A DNA stretch of 64,000 nt from Scilla litardierei (GCA_030789695.1 CM061135.1:112910301-112974300); one strand, 5' to 3'. Counted from the stretch's first letter, positions 41,671 to 54,202 are shown. Numbers and translations are program-made. Notes: a model not told the origin generated them from the letters alone.

Positions 41671-43651
41671 GTAATTTTTTAAAATTACTTCACTTTTTTT
41701 AATCATTTGCTTTCTATATTTTCATGACTTTAAGCGTAATTTATACTTGTACATACCATATATTTGTTCATCTTTACCTGGATGCTCCATGTTGCATTAG
41801 GTTATGTACTTCACTTTGCCTTGTCATGCTTTTTCTGGCATGTCATTACCTCCAGATATCTAGAAAGTGCCTTATGCAAAACATGCAAATAAACTGATTG
41901 TGTCATCCCAAGTGTAATTAAAACAGGATGACTTTTGGTGCACTTGTATGAGGGGGTTAGTACAAGGGATTGTTCATGAAATAAATTTTATCTGCACATT
42001 ATTCTTCCGGACATGTTTGAAAAATCAGCCGATATCGGGATGTATCGTATCATATCAAAACTTAGGCATTCTGAGACGATCCGTCTGGACCAGGCCGGCT
42101 GATGTCAATGATGCCAACTAATAACAGCTAATACTAGGTTAAAGTACAAGAAGTAGAAATTTTGACTTATCCCATGGAATTATTAAACAAATCTCATTTA
42201 ATGGTCAAAACTGTTTTGAAAACCCCGATGATTCCTACACATATGAACATTTTTGGATTGGATTTATATGGGTGATATGAGAGCAAATTGAAGTTAGATT
42301 TCAATAATGACTTTGGTCATGACAGTCCTTTTGATGGAATTGGTCAGAAGAAAGAGAAGATGGTGAGCTGATGATAGAGATAATTCATTAATAAATTTAG
42401 ATTTAGTTAATAATAAAGCTGTCTCTGTTATCATAACTTAGGCTGAGATAATGCTACTGATACTTAAAGTCTGATACTTCCAATATGTGTCTTCATGTAC
42501 TTCAGTACACCCTATACTAATACTTTAAGCCACTGCTCTATATTGAGACCGAAAACTAGACATTAAGCTTGGTTCAGAAGATTACGTTGATATAAGCACA
42601 TTAGTAAAAGCACAGAGCATATTTTCGGGTAATGATTTATGCATCAGGTGAATCCAAAGTAGGCCTTTCACATAGTTTTTACTAGTTACAGAAAACAGGA
42701 TTTCAAGCCACAGTTAGGTGATCCTTTGTGGGGTATTAGAGAAAAAAGGGAGTGTATGAAAAGAAAATGGTGGTTCCGGTTAAGAAGTTTACTAGTTTGG
42801 GCAAGGTTATAGCTATACTGCTCAAACAGAACTTGCCACCATTCTTTTAGCTATGTGTAGAAGCGAGTTTATGATATATGGACACGGCACGACATGTAGG
42901 GACATCAGCTGTTGAAACATAGACGAGGTAAAACTCAGGGACATGGTTTTGGAAAAATAACAATTTGCATGTTATATAGTATACGTCACTGATGTCTTGT
43001 TTTAATATGATCCCTGATATATTGATATATAACCCCACACAAAGATACATCTTTTATAAGTTATTAAAATAAATCCCCAACTTTGTTGATCCGGGAACTA
43101 TCTAAGAAATATTTCTCATTAATGTGTTGATTTCAACATTCATTTTATCTCTTTCCTATTTTGCCCTTAGGTTCAAGAACACACGAATGTTGGGGGAGAG
43201 ATGCCTTCCTTTTCTTAAAAACATATGAGTTACCTGCCCTCCAAACAAATGACAGCTAATCAAATCAATCTTTTTTAAGCAATTGCCTAAGGTTATGTAA
43301 AGGTACATAAAAATTCAGATGTTTCTAGTTTAAAATTTTTAGAAGGATGCCTTATTTTTGTCAAAGACATAAGAGCTGACTATCCTCTTAGTAAATGACA
43401 ACTGATCGGGTGGATCTTTTTTGTTTTCCTTAAATAACCTAAATTAAAGCAAGGGTTCATCAAATTTCTGCTATTCCTATTTCAAAAAATTAAATGAGAT
43501 GACTTCTTTTGCCAAGGGCATATGACTTCCCTTGACACTTAAGCAAATGAAAACTAATCAATTGATCTTTTTAAAAGATAGACCGAAGGATTTTGATGGT
43601 ATGTAATATTTTTTGGAGGTATATCAAAATAAGATATCCAAATGGGTCATA
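41671..43651 (+). other. Intron sequence downstream of exon C
   Basis: About 2 kb of AT-rich sequence with no recognisable element except a degenerate tandem repeat at about 43,195-43,590. Confidence 0.6.
43195..43590. repeat. Degenerate tandem repeat, three units of about 120-150 bp
   Basis: Each unit has a purine-rich ATGAG or TAAGAGCTGAC-like start, CCCT or CCTCTTAG-like text, AAATGACARCTRATCR and GATCTTTTT. The units are strongly diverged. Confidence 0.6.
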
Positions 43652-43656
43652 TCGAG

Positions 43657-46276
43657 TGTAACGTCCCGCTCCCTGGGTGACATCACAATTGAAACAGGTA
43701 TATGCATGTCCTGCAGGTGCCAGTGAAGTCAATGTGAAGTAGTGCAGAAAAAAAAGAAAATACTCATAACATGGCATGCTAACACATTGCTGAACATAGA
43801 AATAACGGTACAAACTTACTCTATAGCTCAAACGTAAGTATACTATCACCTCGGCTAGCTCAAGTCTCAAAAGTCTTGCACTGGAAGTTCTGAATCATCG
43901 TGTTCAAGCGCCTCCGTAACGTCCTATGCGTCACCTAGTGGGGTACCAGAAGTCGCACCACAGCTCAATAGAGTAGACAATATCTAACCAAGAGACGGAA
44001 ATGTAATGATGCACAAAAAGAGATATGACATCACTTATAATAGAACGGTACAGAAAGGTAACATGTATGATTATTAAATGTCCACAAACTACTTTAAGGT
44101 GGTACTCACTAAAGTAAACCAATCCTATGACGTGACTTATGAGGGAGAGTACGGTGTGCAACATGAAGACCTTGAGACCGCACAGACTACTCAGGATCCA
44201 TTCAACCGGAATTCCATGGAAAATGATAGTATCGTGAACGATTATGCCTGATCGTGGAATGGAAATCCTACCAGACAAGGCCGAAAGACAGGCCCCAGTC
44301 GCTCCCATACTCTCACAATTATAATTTTTCCCAAAACCCAGGGAGTCAAGCAGAATTAATCAATTATATTTTTAGTGTCGCGATGTTGTCTAGGTTTAAT
44401 ATCATGCAAACTACGTTGCCAAGGGGGAGAGATCCATAGATAATAATTGAAAGTAGTAACAACCTGACATGACAGAGCCAATCTCAATTCCACCAGTCAT
44501 CCAGTATCATATCAGTATCGTGCCATCACACGTAACATCCCATAGGACTATGCAATTTAACACAATATTAAACTTCATGCTACTAGCATGCTCAAAGAGA
44601 TAATGAAATGAAATGACAATAAAGCTGTCATGTGATAAAGTAAGGCATTGATATTTTCCATGACATGATATTCCAATCTGAACTTATTATAAAACACCCA
44701 ACTGTTTCATGCAACGAACCAAGAATAAAGGAAATATAATAATTGCTTGATAACGAAAAACCCAAAAGTCAAATTCATAATAGCTCTAGAAGTTCTAGGC
44801 CAGGGATCAGATTTCTAAGTAAACCACACCGGAACCCAAAACAAGCGAGGAAACCAGCCGAGCCCAACATTAACCCAGGGACCCAAGACAGCATGCAAGG
44901 GAAGTTACCAAGCCTAACAATAAGCAAAGAACCAAGAACAGTAAGTAAAGAAAGCCTGCCACAACCCACAACAAACAAGGAGTGCTAGCCGCAACCCAAC
45001 GACAAGTAAGAAGGGCTAGCCGCAGCCCAACAATAAGCAAGGAGAGCTAGCCGTAACCCAACAATAACCCCAGAACCCAAAAACAGCAAGTAAGAGAACC
45101 AACCGAACCCAAACAGCAAGCAAAGAACCCAGCCGCAACCTAACAACATCGAGAAACCCCAAGGCAGCAAGCCAAGAAGGCAACCGGACCCTAAAACAGC
45201 GAGGAAGCCCAAACCGCACTCAAGGGGAAGCCACCGAACCCAACTTAGGCAAGGAAACATCAGACCGCAAGCAACAACCCACGACAGCAAAGCAGCAAGC
45301 AGAAGGGCCACCACAACCTAACAGTAAGGAAGACCAAAACCCGCAAGAAAGGGAAGCCCAACCCCCAAGCAGAAGAAGCCATCATCGAACCCCAAACCAA
45401 CAAGTAACCCTAAACCCGCAAGCAAGGGAAGACCCAAACCCCAATAGCACGCAAGGAACCCAAATCAGCAAGCAAGTGATAACCAAACCCCAATGATTTC
45501 AGCTTAAATCAAGCATGCAATAATCGAAACGAAAACTGGGTATAAGGGATAAAGTCTACCTGAAATCGTAGCCGAAGAACCAAGAGAATTAAGAACCGAA
45601 ACCCAAAATAACGAACTTGGATTAAGTTGAAACCCAACATCAGCAAAAAAGCCCAAGCCGCAGCCATCAGTAACAAGGACCCCCTAAACCTCAAGCAAGG
45701 GGAGCCACCACACCTCAAAACAGCAAGGAAGGGACAGACCGCAAGCAAGAGGAGCCATTACACTCAAAACAGCAGGGGGGACTCTTATAGGGGTCGAAGA
45801 GACCCAGATGAGGACGAGGGAGGAGGCGGGGTGCGCTGCTGTCACGTCGTATGAGGGAGAGGACATGGGAGATGTCGACGAGCCCCAACGAGGCTCATGC
45901 TTTGATGCGAGTGTTCGAGAGGGAGAGTGTCGCGACGAAGCCCAGCGAGGGCTCGGGCCTCGCAGAGAGAACAAGAGAGGGGGCTACGTGTACGATGGAG
46001 GACGAGGGTGTCGGCGTCGAATCGAATCGAAGCCCACTGCGTCAAATTGAAGTGAAGCCCTAACGAGGGCACATGCTTGTTGCGAGTCCAGAGAGAGAAA
46101 GGGGCGAGAGATCGATCGTGAGCCCTTGAGGGCTTCTTCACTATTGGATCGAGAGGGAGAGGGGGAAAATTAGATTCGAAGCCCACGAGGGCTTGTGGCG
46201 TTGCGGGAAAGAGAGAAAAGAGAAAGAAAAAGCCATGTGGGCTTTTCTGAGCAGGGCAAAAGAACGGGCCGTTACA
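43657..46276 (-). repeat. 3' LTR of the minimal-internal element (2.62 kb)
   Basis: On the + strand it opens TGTAACGTCCCGCTCC and ends GAACGGGCCGTTACA. It includes a CAAGTAAGAAGGGCTAGCCG-type minisatellite near 44,960-45,070. Open frames in it (for example 44,985-45,314) are repeat-driven. Confidence 0.9.
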
Positions 46277-46406
46277 TTCTATTCACCTTAGAAAAATTCC
46301 GTTCTCGGAATTCTCATAAGGTAGATCGTGTCAGTCGAGTATCGTACTTCTTGCATGTTCTACAGTGTTCACGAGGCGATTGCGTAGACCTGCATGGGCC
46401 ACCACT
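46277..46406 (-). other. 130-bp internal region keeping polypurine-tract and primer-site segments
   Basis: On the minus strand the side next to the 3' LTR reads CCGAGAACGGAATTTTTCTA then AGGTGAATAGA. This corresponds to the CCGAGGACGGAATTTATTAT, then GGGGGAGGA polypurine region at 59,458-59,489. The side next to the 5' LTR reads TGGTGGCCCATGCAGGTC, the primer-site segment also present at 57,970. Nothing else is left between them. Confidence 0.8.
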
Positions 46407-49066
46407 TGTAACGCCTCGCTCCTCGGGTGTCGTAACAATTGAAACATGTATATGCATGTCCTGTTGGTGCCAGTGAAGTCAATGTGGAGTAGTGCAGAAA
46501 TAAAGTAAATACTCATAAACATGGCATGCTAACACAGTGCTGAACAGAGAATTAATTGTATAAATTTACACTACAGCTGAAACGTAAGTGTAATACTCAC
46601 CTCAGCTAGCTCAAGTCTCAAAAGTCCTGCACTGGAATTTCTAACTCCTCGTGTTCAAGCTACTCCGTAAGGTCCTGTGCGTCACCTAGTGGGGCAACAG
46701 AAGTCGTACCATAGTTCAATAGAGTAGACAATATCTAAACAAAAGACAGTAATGTCATGATGCACAAAAGGAGATATGACAACAGTTATAATTGTACGGT
46801 ATAGAAAGGTAACATGTATGATTATTAAATGTCCACAAACTACTGTAAGGTGATACTCACTAAAGTGAACCAATCTTAGGCTGTGACTTATGCGGAAGAG
46901 TACTGTGTGCAACACGAAGACCTTGAGACCGCAAGGGTGCTATCCCGGGCCGAGTAACAGACTACTCAGGATCCATTCAACCGAAAGTCCATGGAAAATG
47001 ATAGTATCATGAACGATCATGTCTGATCATGGAATGGAAATCCTCCTAGACAGGGCCGAAAGACAGGCCATAGGCCCCATTCGCTCATGCACTCTCACAA
47101 TCATAAGTTTCTCCAAATCCCAGTGAGTCGAGCAGAATTAATCAATTGATATTTTTGGTGTCGTGATGTTACCTAGGTTTAATATCATGCAACTACGTAG
47201 CCAAGGGGAGCGATCCATAGATAATAATTAAAGTAGTAACAACCAGACATGACAGAGTCAATCTCAATTTCACCAGTCATCTAGTATCGTGTCAATATCG
47301 TACCATCACAATTACGCAATTTAACACAATATTAAACTTCATGGTACTAGCATGCTAAAAGGGATAATGAAATGAAATGACAATAAATCTGGCATGTTAT
47401 AAAGTAAGGCATGTATATTTTTCATGACATGATATTTCAACCTGAACCGATTATAAAACACCCAATTGTTCCATGCAACGAACCAAGAACAAAGGAAATA
47501 TAATAATTGCTTGATAACGAAAACCCCGAAAGTCAAACTCATAATGGCTCTAGAAGTTCTAGGTCAGAGGGATCAGATTTTCAAGTAAACTATACTTGTA
47601 CCCAAAACAACAAGCGAGGAAACCAACCGAGCCCAACATTAACCCAGGGACCTAAGACATCACTCAAGGGAAGCTACCAAACCTAACAAAAAGCAAAGAA
47701 CCCAGAATATTAAGTAAAGAAAGCCAGACATAACCCATAACAAGTAAGGAGGGTTAGCTGCAACCTAACAAGTAAGGAGGGCTAGCCGTAACCCAACGAC
47801 AAGTAAGGAGGGCTAGCCGCAGCCCAACAAGTAAGGGGGGCTAGCCGTAACCCACCAAAAACCCAAGAACCCCAAAATAGCAAGTAAGAGAATCAATCAA
47901 ACCCAAACAAGCAAAGAACCTAGCCACAACCCAACAATAGCGAGGAAACCCAAGGCAGCAAGCCAAGAGGGCCATCAGACACTAAAACAGCTAAGAAGCC
48001 CAAACCGCACTAAAGGGGAAACCACCCAACTTAAGCAAGGAAACCCCAGACCGCATGCACAACAACCCAAGACAACAAAGCAACAAGCAGAAGGGCCACC
48101 GCAACCTAACAGCAAGGAAGACCAAAACCCGCAAGTAAAGGACACCCAAACCGCAAGCAGAAGAAGCAACCGAACCCCAAAACAGCAAGTAACCTTAAAC
48201 CCGCATGCAAGGGAAGACCCAACCCCCAATAGCATGCAAGGTACCCAAATCAGCAAGTAAGAGACAACCAAACCCCAACGATTTCAGCTCAAATTAAGCA
48301 TGCAAGAATCGAAACGAAAACTGGAGTATATGGGATAGAGTCTAACTGAAATTGTAGCCGAAGAACCAAGAGAATTAAGAACCGAAGCCCAAAACAACGA
48401 ACACGGATTCAGTCGAACCCTAACACTAGCAGAAAAAGCCCAAGCCGCATCCATCGATAGCAAGGAACCCTAAAACCACAAGCAAGGAGAGTCATCGGAC
48501 CTCAAAACAGTAAGGAAGGCACAAACCGCAAGCAAGAGGAGCCACTGCACTCAAAACAGCAAGGGTGACTCTAATATGGGTCGGAGAGACCCAGAGGAGG
48601 ACGAGGGAGGGGCTGGGTGCGCTGCTGTCACGTCGTACGAGGGAGAGGACATGGGAGATGTCGTCGACGAGCCCCAACGAGGTTCGTATTTTGCTGCGAG
48701 GGTGTGAGAGGGAGAGAAAGCCATGACGAAGCCCAAGGTCTCGGGCCTCACAGAGAGAACAAGAGGGGGGGCTGCGTGTACGACGGAGGACGAGGGTGTC
48801 GACGTCGAATCGAAGGGAAGCCCGCTGCATCGAAGCGAAGCGAAGCCCTAGCGAGGGCCCATGCTTGCCACGAGTTAAGAGAGAGAAAGGGGCGAGAGAT
48901 CGATCGCGAGCCCTCGAGGGCTTCTTCGCTGCTAGATCGAGAAGGAGAGAGAGAGAGAGGAGAAAAATGAGATCGAAGCCCACGAGGGCTTGTGGCGTTG
49001 CGGGAAAGAGAGAGAGATAGAGAAAGAGACAGAAAAAGCCCGTGTGTTTCTGAACGGGCCGTTACA
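46407..49066 (-). repeat. 5' LTR of the minimal-internal element (2.66 kb)
   Basis: On the + strand it opens TGTAACGCCTCGCTCC and ends GAACGGGCCGTTACA. The minisatellite (near 47,750-47,850) has one more GGGCTAGCCG unit than in the partner LTR. Confidence 0.9.
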
Positions 49067-49344
49067 TCGAGAGTAGCACACACAACACATGTAGATATAC
49101 AAACCAAGGATATAGGTTTCAGCTGATACCACCTGGTATCAGTTGTATTGTATCGGTCTCAGAGACTAACGAGACCAATATGTCCAGGTAAACTCTGTTT
49201 CGGCATAAAACAGTGGAAGATGATGATTAAAAAAATTCCCATGTGCACAGAAATTTTCCCAAATCATGAACAAAATCAGATTAAGAAAAATCAAAAATTC
49301 ACATTGAAAAAGAGATACGACGATCCGACAAGGAAGCGGACCTA

Positions 49345-49580
49345 GAGCGCAACGGTTCCAGGGTGGTAGCGGTGGGGCTTCTTGACTTTACCAGTCGTCG
49401 GCGCTAATTTTCTCACCGCCTTTGATGGACCAAAAAGTTAACCACCAATTAGGAATATGAAGGCAAAAGAGTCAAGGAAACATAGAATATATGGGTGATC
49501 AGACACACCTTGGTGGCAAGTTTCTTGTGAGGGGCCTTGCTGCCGGTGTACTTACGAGTGGTTTGCTTCGGACGCGTCAT
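49345..49580 (-). pseudogene. Histone H3 (H3.3-like) pseudogene fragment with retained intron
   Basis: On the minus strand an ATG at 49,580 opens MTRPKQTTRKYTGSKAPHKK then LATK (72 bp), followed by a GTGTGTCT donor. After an 89-bp intron, an acceptor TCAAAG leads into [20 protein letters not shown] then GTVAL and a stop (TAG). This follows the H3 N-terminal tail ([20 protein letters not shown]...), but with several tail substitutions and loss of the histone fold beyond the GTVAL position. The intron marks it as a DNA-level copy of an intron-bearing H3 gene, not a retrocopy. It is clearly non-functional. Confidence 0.88.
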
Positions 49581-49854
49581 TGAGAATGGTGAGAAGAATT
49601 GAAAATTAATACGGTTAGGGTTTTGACTTTCGAGATTACTAGTTTTGATTGTCTTTTTCGGTGGGAGATAAGTTGAAGGATGGCGGTTTGATTTGGTGAT
49701 GGGAATGGGCGGTTTGATTTGGTGATGGGAATGGACGGTTTGATATGAATTTAGAGAAACACACGATCTGTGTACTTTTCTCTAATTGACTGAAGAAATT
49801 TGAAAACCATAGCCCCGAGATTTCAATACATCCAACTTGCGACATCGGTGATGG

Positions 49855-50100
49855 ATTAAGCTGATGGTAGACTATGATGTGAAAGATCCAGCACATGTGG
49901 TCGACCATTCAGAGATTTCAGTACGTCCAGACTTAATGTATGAACATCAGCTCTTGGAGATTATCGATCAACATCAGAAGTCTTTGAGGAACAAGACTGT
50001 TAATTTGGTAAAGAAGTTGTGGCATCGTAACACGTCAGGAGAGTCCACTTCGAAACAAGAATAGATGAAGGAACTGTATCCTTATTTATTTGAGTCTTAG
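49855..50100 (+). pseudogene. Chromodomain-containing C-terminus of a gypsy pol
   Basis: The + strand reads VKDPAHVVDHSEISVRPDLM, then LEIIDQHQKSLRNKTVNLVK and LWHRN, the characteristic segment preceding and entering the chromodomain of Tekay/Del chromoviruses. After a stop come MKELYPYLFES and the end. The same lead-in (DPAHRVDHSEISVRPDLTYE) is readable on the minus strand at the left edge of the window, so both belong to one family. Everything upstream is missing: the fragment starts abruptly beside the histone relic. Confidence 0.85.
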
Positions 50101-50118
50101 TTCTTCCAATTTCTTTGT

Positions 50119-50130
50119 AAGGGGGAAGGA
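50119..50130 (+). promoter_or_regulatory. Polypurine tract of the truncated gypsy element
   Basis: AAGGGGGAAGGA lies 20 bp after the pol stop, matching the position and sequence of AAGGGGGAGGA at 59,479-59,489. Confidence 0.75.
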
Positions 50131-50689
50131 TATACACACATACTTAAGGAATTGCAATGTATTTTCTTTATAATTTACAAAAATAGTTTTTAAAAAAATT
50201 TCTTCTATTCTTTTCATTTATTTAATTACACTTAAGCCCAACAAGACCAGCAGACTAAAGCTCAGTCCACACCTCCTTTGTTTTGTCTAAACGGGCAAAC
50301 AAACTTCTCAAATAACCTACATCATTTTCTTTCCACCACCCGACCCGATCGTTGCCCCCTCCAAATAAACGAACGGTACCTCCTCTCATCCGGACGAAAC
50401 CCTAGCCCTAATCCGAGCGAGCCACCTCCTCCGAGATTTCCGATTCGAAATCAGAATCCCAACCTAAACCAAATTTTGCTTCTACCCTTCATTTTAGTCG
50501 GCTACAGTTCAAAGAGTAGTCGGCTCTTTTTCAAAATTAGTCGGCTACTGCAGTGTTATCAACTTCTGAATCTCTTAACCAAATCTCTCCTATTCTTAAC
50601 CAAACTAAGGGAATTCTATCCTAGCATGCTCATACATAATCAAGCACACACATGCATTAATTATCCCTAAAATTATGTGAGATACCAAG
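50131..50689 (+). repeat. Start of a gypsy LTR and unassigned sequence
   Basis: The sequence right after the polypurine tract should be a 3' LTR, but it opens TATACACACA, so its first bases have decayed. Three TAGTCGGCTAC/TAGTCGGCTC motifs occur at 50,495-50,560. The boundary with the copia gag to the right is unclear. Confidence 0.4.
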
Positions 50690-52601
50690 GTTTCCTTGGG
50701 ATATCTCACTTAGGTTTTCAACCTAATCTAATCACTTTGGAAACCAAATCCAATTGGGTTTGGATTTCTCATCTTTTACAAACTTGTAGTTATGTGAATT
50801 ATGAACCTCTTACATAAAATTAGTTACATAAATATCAAGTGCAAAACGATTTAATGACTTAGGAATTCAAATTTTAATCATTTTTCCTTTATTATTATTA
50901 GAATTTGAGGTGGTTGTCTGATCATAGTGACTTTTATGGGTCATATAATTACTAGTATTGGCATTTGAATCATAACATAGTCCTATTTTATTGTTTTTAA
51001 CTAGTTGTGATCCTATTGAATCATTTAGTGTCTCTTTTCCTCTATTAAATTTTTGAACATCAATATATAAATCATTTTACTTATTAAGTGAATCTTCTAC
51101 TTCATTACCTTGTTTATCTATCCTAGTATTCAATATTCTAGCGGTATTTCGAAGGCTTTTATTCTCATGTTTTAAGTGTTGGTTCTCCAACCTAAGCTTT
51201 TTGTTCTCATTATCTAATTATTGATTTAGAAGAGTTAATTCTTCGGGTGTCTCCTTTAGTTTACTTAATTCCAATTTTAACCTAAGATTCTAAATCTTTT
51301 AAATTGCATTTTTATGAATATTTTCTAATTTATGGAACTTCGTAATCAATTTAGCTTGCGCATCATATAACTCATCATAAGCTCCATTAACATCAAACTC
51401 AAAACTATCGTTATCATAGTCATCATTATCCTCATCATTACTTTTGTCATTATTGCTATCACTACAACTACCTTTATTACTAATATGTGAACATGTACTT
51501 ACCTTGGATGTTGGCGCCATGAAGCACGTAAGTGCTCTTTCCTTGGGTTCTTCATTATCCGAGGAGGAGTATGATGAAGATTCCTCCGAAATATCTTCTC
51601 CATCACTACGATCCCATGCCGCAAATGCACTCTTCCTCGGCAATTTCTCCTCTTTTGATCTTCTTCTTTTCCTCCTTTCTTTCTAATTTTTGACATTGTC
51701 CCTTTTTTACTCTTCCTTCTCTTATCTTTGTTCTCCATTCTCTCAATGTCCTTGTTTCTTTTTAGGGGACAATCTCTCCTTACATGTCTTGATTTGTTGT
51801 AACCAAAACAAATAATATCATTAGTTAAGCGAGATTTTCGTTTTGAAAACTTACATCGTAGAAACTTCTTGAATTTGTGTGATAGTAGGGCTATCTCCTT
51901 CATATCCTTGTCCAATTACTCTGAATTCGTATCCGAGTCTTCCACTCTAGATTTGAAAGTTAGATTCTTCTTTTTGGGTTGAATTTCTTCCTTGTCCTCA
52001 TTCAACTCTATCTCATATGCCATGAGATTCCCAATAAGCTCCTCAAGGGTCATGTTGTTGATGTCATTTGCTTCCCTAATTGCGATAGACTTTGATTTTC
52101 ATTTCGGTCTCAAACATCTAATTACCTGCTCATACACAGAAATCTTTTTGCCAAAGCTGGTAAGATCATTTATTATCTCAGTAAATCTAGTATTTATTTG
52201 AATGATTGTCTCATTATCAAGCATCTTAAAGGATTCAAATTTGGAATTAAGCATGTTAATTTGTGATTCCTTTATCTTGTAGGTGCCTTTGTGTATGACT
52301 TCTAGCATCTTGGTGTGCAGTTTCACATTGTGATATACGATTGTATTCGGTGCCATACTAATGCACAAAGTAAAGCATTCATTGCCTTAGCATTAAGATT
52401 ACCTTTCTTTCTTACCTCTTTCCCACATCTCCATGGGTGTTGTAGGACGGTTGTACCCATCTTTGTAATTGTCCAAATGTCCAAATCGAGAGTTGTCAAA
52501 TGGTACATCATCTTTATCATTCATTGGTGGTAGTTGGTTCCGTCAAACAGCAGTGGTCGGGTAGTGGAGAATCCTTCCTTCAATTGAGATGTTGATGCCA
52601 T
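50690..52601 (-). pseudogene. SIRE-like copia gag, disrupted
   Basis: The start ATG at 52,601 gives MASTSQLKEGFSTTRPLLFD then GTNYHQ, where a TGA replaces the expected Trp of the NYxxW motif. Then come the UBN2-type core (MLEVIHKGTYKIKESQINML, FESFKMLDNETIIQINTRFT, at 52,099-52,320), a knuckle remnant CFGYNKSRHVRRDC with Tyr in place of the second Cys (about 51,770-51,815), an acidic region, and a Leu/Asn-rich coiled-coil tail (LRLENQHLKHENKSLR, about 51,150-51,210). Several stops and frameshifts are present. Confidence 0.82.
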
Positions 52602-52617
52602 CCTTCAAGTCCAAAAC

Positions 52618-52627
52618 TTTGATACCA
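52618..52627 (-). promoter_or_regulatory. Primer-binding site of the SIRE-like copia
   Basis: TGGTATCAAA on the minus strand, a few bases inside the 5' LTR. It matches the first eight bases of the initiator-Met tRNA site. Confidence 0.7.
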
Positions 52628-52631
52628 CAGT

Positions 52632-54202
52632 TGGATCCCTGTGGATATCAAGCTAAACACTAGGGAGGGGTGATTAGTGTTTTGTACATTAAAGCAGAAA
52701 CACAAAATTATTCCCTTAAGTTTAGCCTAAGTTACTTGTTAGAGTTATCTACACAAGAACTTGATCAACACAATCAAGTTGCTTGCAATGAAATGTAGAA
52801 TCAAACACGGTGGAATATAGAGCACAAATGCAAGCAAAAAGATAAAAGCCAAGCACAACTCAAACAAAAGAAGTTTTTATCCTGGTTCACTCTCCTTAGG
52901 GCTACGTCTAGACCCCAACCGCATTGGGAATTCAACCAACTCTGTTCAACAATAAAGCAAATGTCTCACCAAAAGGGCTTCAGTACACTTGCCTAGCTCC
53001 TCTTGCTAGGTCTTCCAATAAACTACAATCACACCTAGCCTTTTGCTAGGAATTTCCAAACTCAACTCAACTTCTTTAATAATGAGAGTTTTACAACAAC
53101 TTTTATCAACTAAACATATCAATGCACTTACCATAAGCTTCTAAAGATGGATGGTAGTGCTTACAAGAATCCTATAGTCAAAAGTGTGGAGCTTTGATTT
53201 GTGGCTAAGGAATAACTTCCTCTTTGATTCTTTGGAAGAGTGAAGATTAAAACACAAGAATCAGGGGAAAATCTTTCGATTTGCTTCTCTTAGAAATGAG
53301 GATTAAAACAAGAGAGAAAACAAATCCTTAAAGCCAAGATCAAATGCTTAAAAGCTTTTTCTGAAAATCTGAAAACTCCTTGGCTTAAAATCTGTGAGAG
53401 AGAGCTTTAATGGCTTTGAATGCTTAGAAAACTTATAAGATTTGATCATTCATTACCCTCATAAATTCTGCATCTCCCTCTATTTATAAGCCTCATAATC
53501 GTTCAAAATTAATCCTGAAATTGCCCATGTGACGGCTACGAAACGGTTAGAAAGACAGAGTTCTGTAAAATCTGGAAGTGTGTCCGGAAGAACAAATTAG
53601 TCGACTCACATAGTAAAATTAGTAGACTAATCTTACAACTGTCGACTAAAGTTACTACTGTGGTCGACTACTTTTGAGTCCAGAGCAAACACTTTAGCCA
53701 TTCAAATTAGTCGACTAAAATGTAAAATTAGTCTGCTTTTTTTTATACATAGTTTTTGGGCCTTTAAAACATTGTAAAAATATTTCAAAATAATTTTAAA
53801 ATATTTGTAAATCATTTAAGATAATTAAATGAGTAATGTGTGTGTAGCTCCATACTTAAGGCATACAAAAAAAATCTAAAAGTCTCATGAAGGAATAAAA
53901 TACTTCAAAATACCCTTTATGGCTTCTTGATGTTCTTGAGTACTTTCTTTTTCATGCCTTGGTTCCTCCATTGCTCATTTGCCTTGCTTTGAGCTTCCAC
54001 ATCATTTCTTTAAGCTTTCACTTGGGCTCCTTCTCCATTGTCAAGTTTGTTGACTTTGTTGACTATTGTTGATTTTGTTGACTTTTGATATGAAACTCCA
54101 TTTCCTTGACTTTGTAATATCTACACACTTAGAGAGATAGATTAGTAATAATCACTTGTTGAACATAATCAAAACTTCATTAAGGATGTTCAATATCCAA
54201 CA
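52632..54202 (-). repeat. 5' LTR of the SIRE-like copia (1.57 kb)
   Basis: On the minus strand it opens TGTTGGATATTGAACATCC and ends near AGGGATCCA. A TATA-like CTTATAAATAGAG lies at 53,478-53,490 (minus). Several TAGTCGACT/AGTCGACTA motifs cluster at 53,590-53,725. Confidence 0.78.

Larger units (their letters stand above)
43657..49066 (-). mobile_element. Chromovirus-derived LTR pair with only 130 bp of internal DNA, with target duplication
   Basis: Two LTRs of about 2.6 kb (43,657-46,276 and 46,407-49,066) in direct orientation enclose 130 bp. The whole unit is flanked by the 5-bp duplication TCGAG (43,652-43,656 and 49,067-49,071). The target duplication indicates a single insertion event of a bounded element. 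The LTRs are clearly alike but carry many small differences, so it is not young. It belongs to the same extended family as the left-edge chromovirus, judged by LTR ends and primer-site segment. Confidence 0.88.
50690..54202 (-). mobile_element. SIRE-like Ty1/copia element, 5' part only (5' LTR and gag)
   Basis: Minus strand: 5' LTR 52,632-54,202, primer site TGGTATCAAA, gag from 52,601 leftwards to about 50,690, where the element ends without protease or pol. It is the complementary half to the 5'-truncated SIRE-like copy at 23,145-36,655, but LTR sequences differ, so these are two different elements. Confidence 0.8.

Noticed and set aside
44985..45314. Hydrophobic Leu/Gly-rich frame on the minus strand suggesting membrane segments
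   Set aside because: Produced by the minisatellite and related AAGCAAG-rich text in an LTR; an equivalent but broken frame occurs in the partner LTR, so it is not conserved as a protein.
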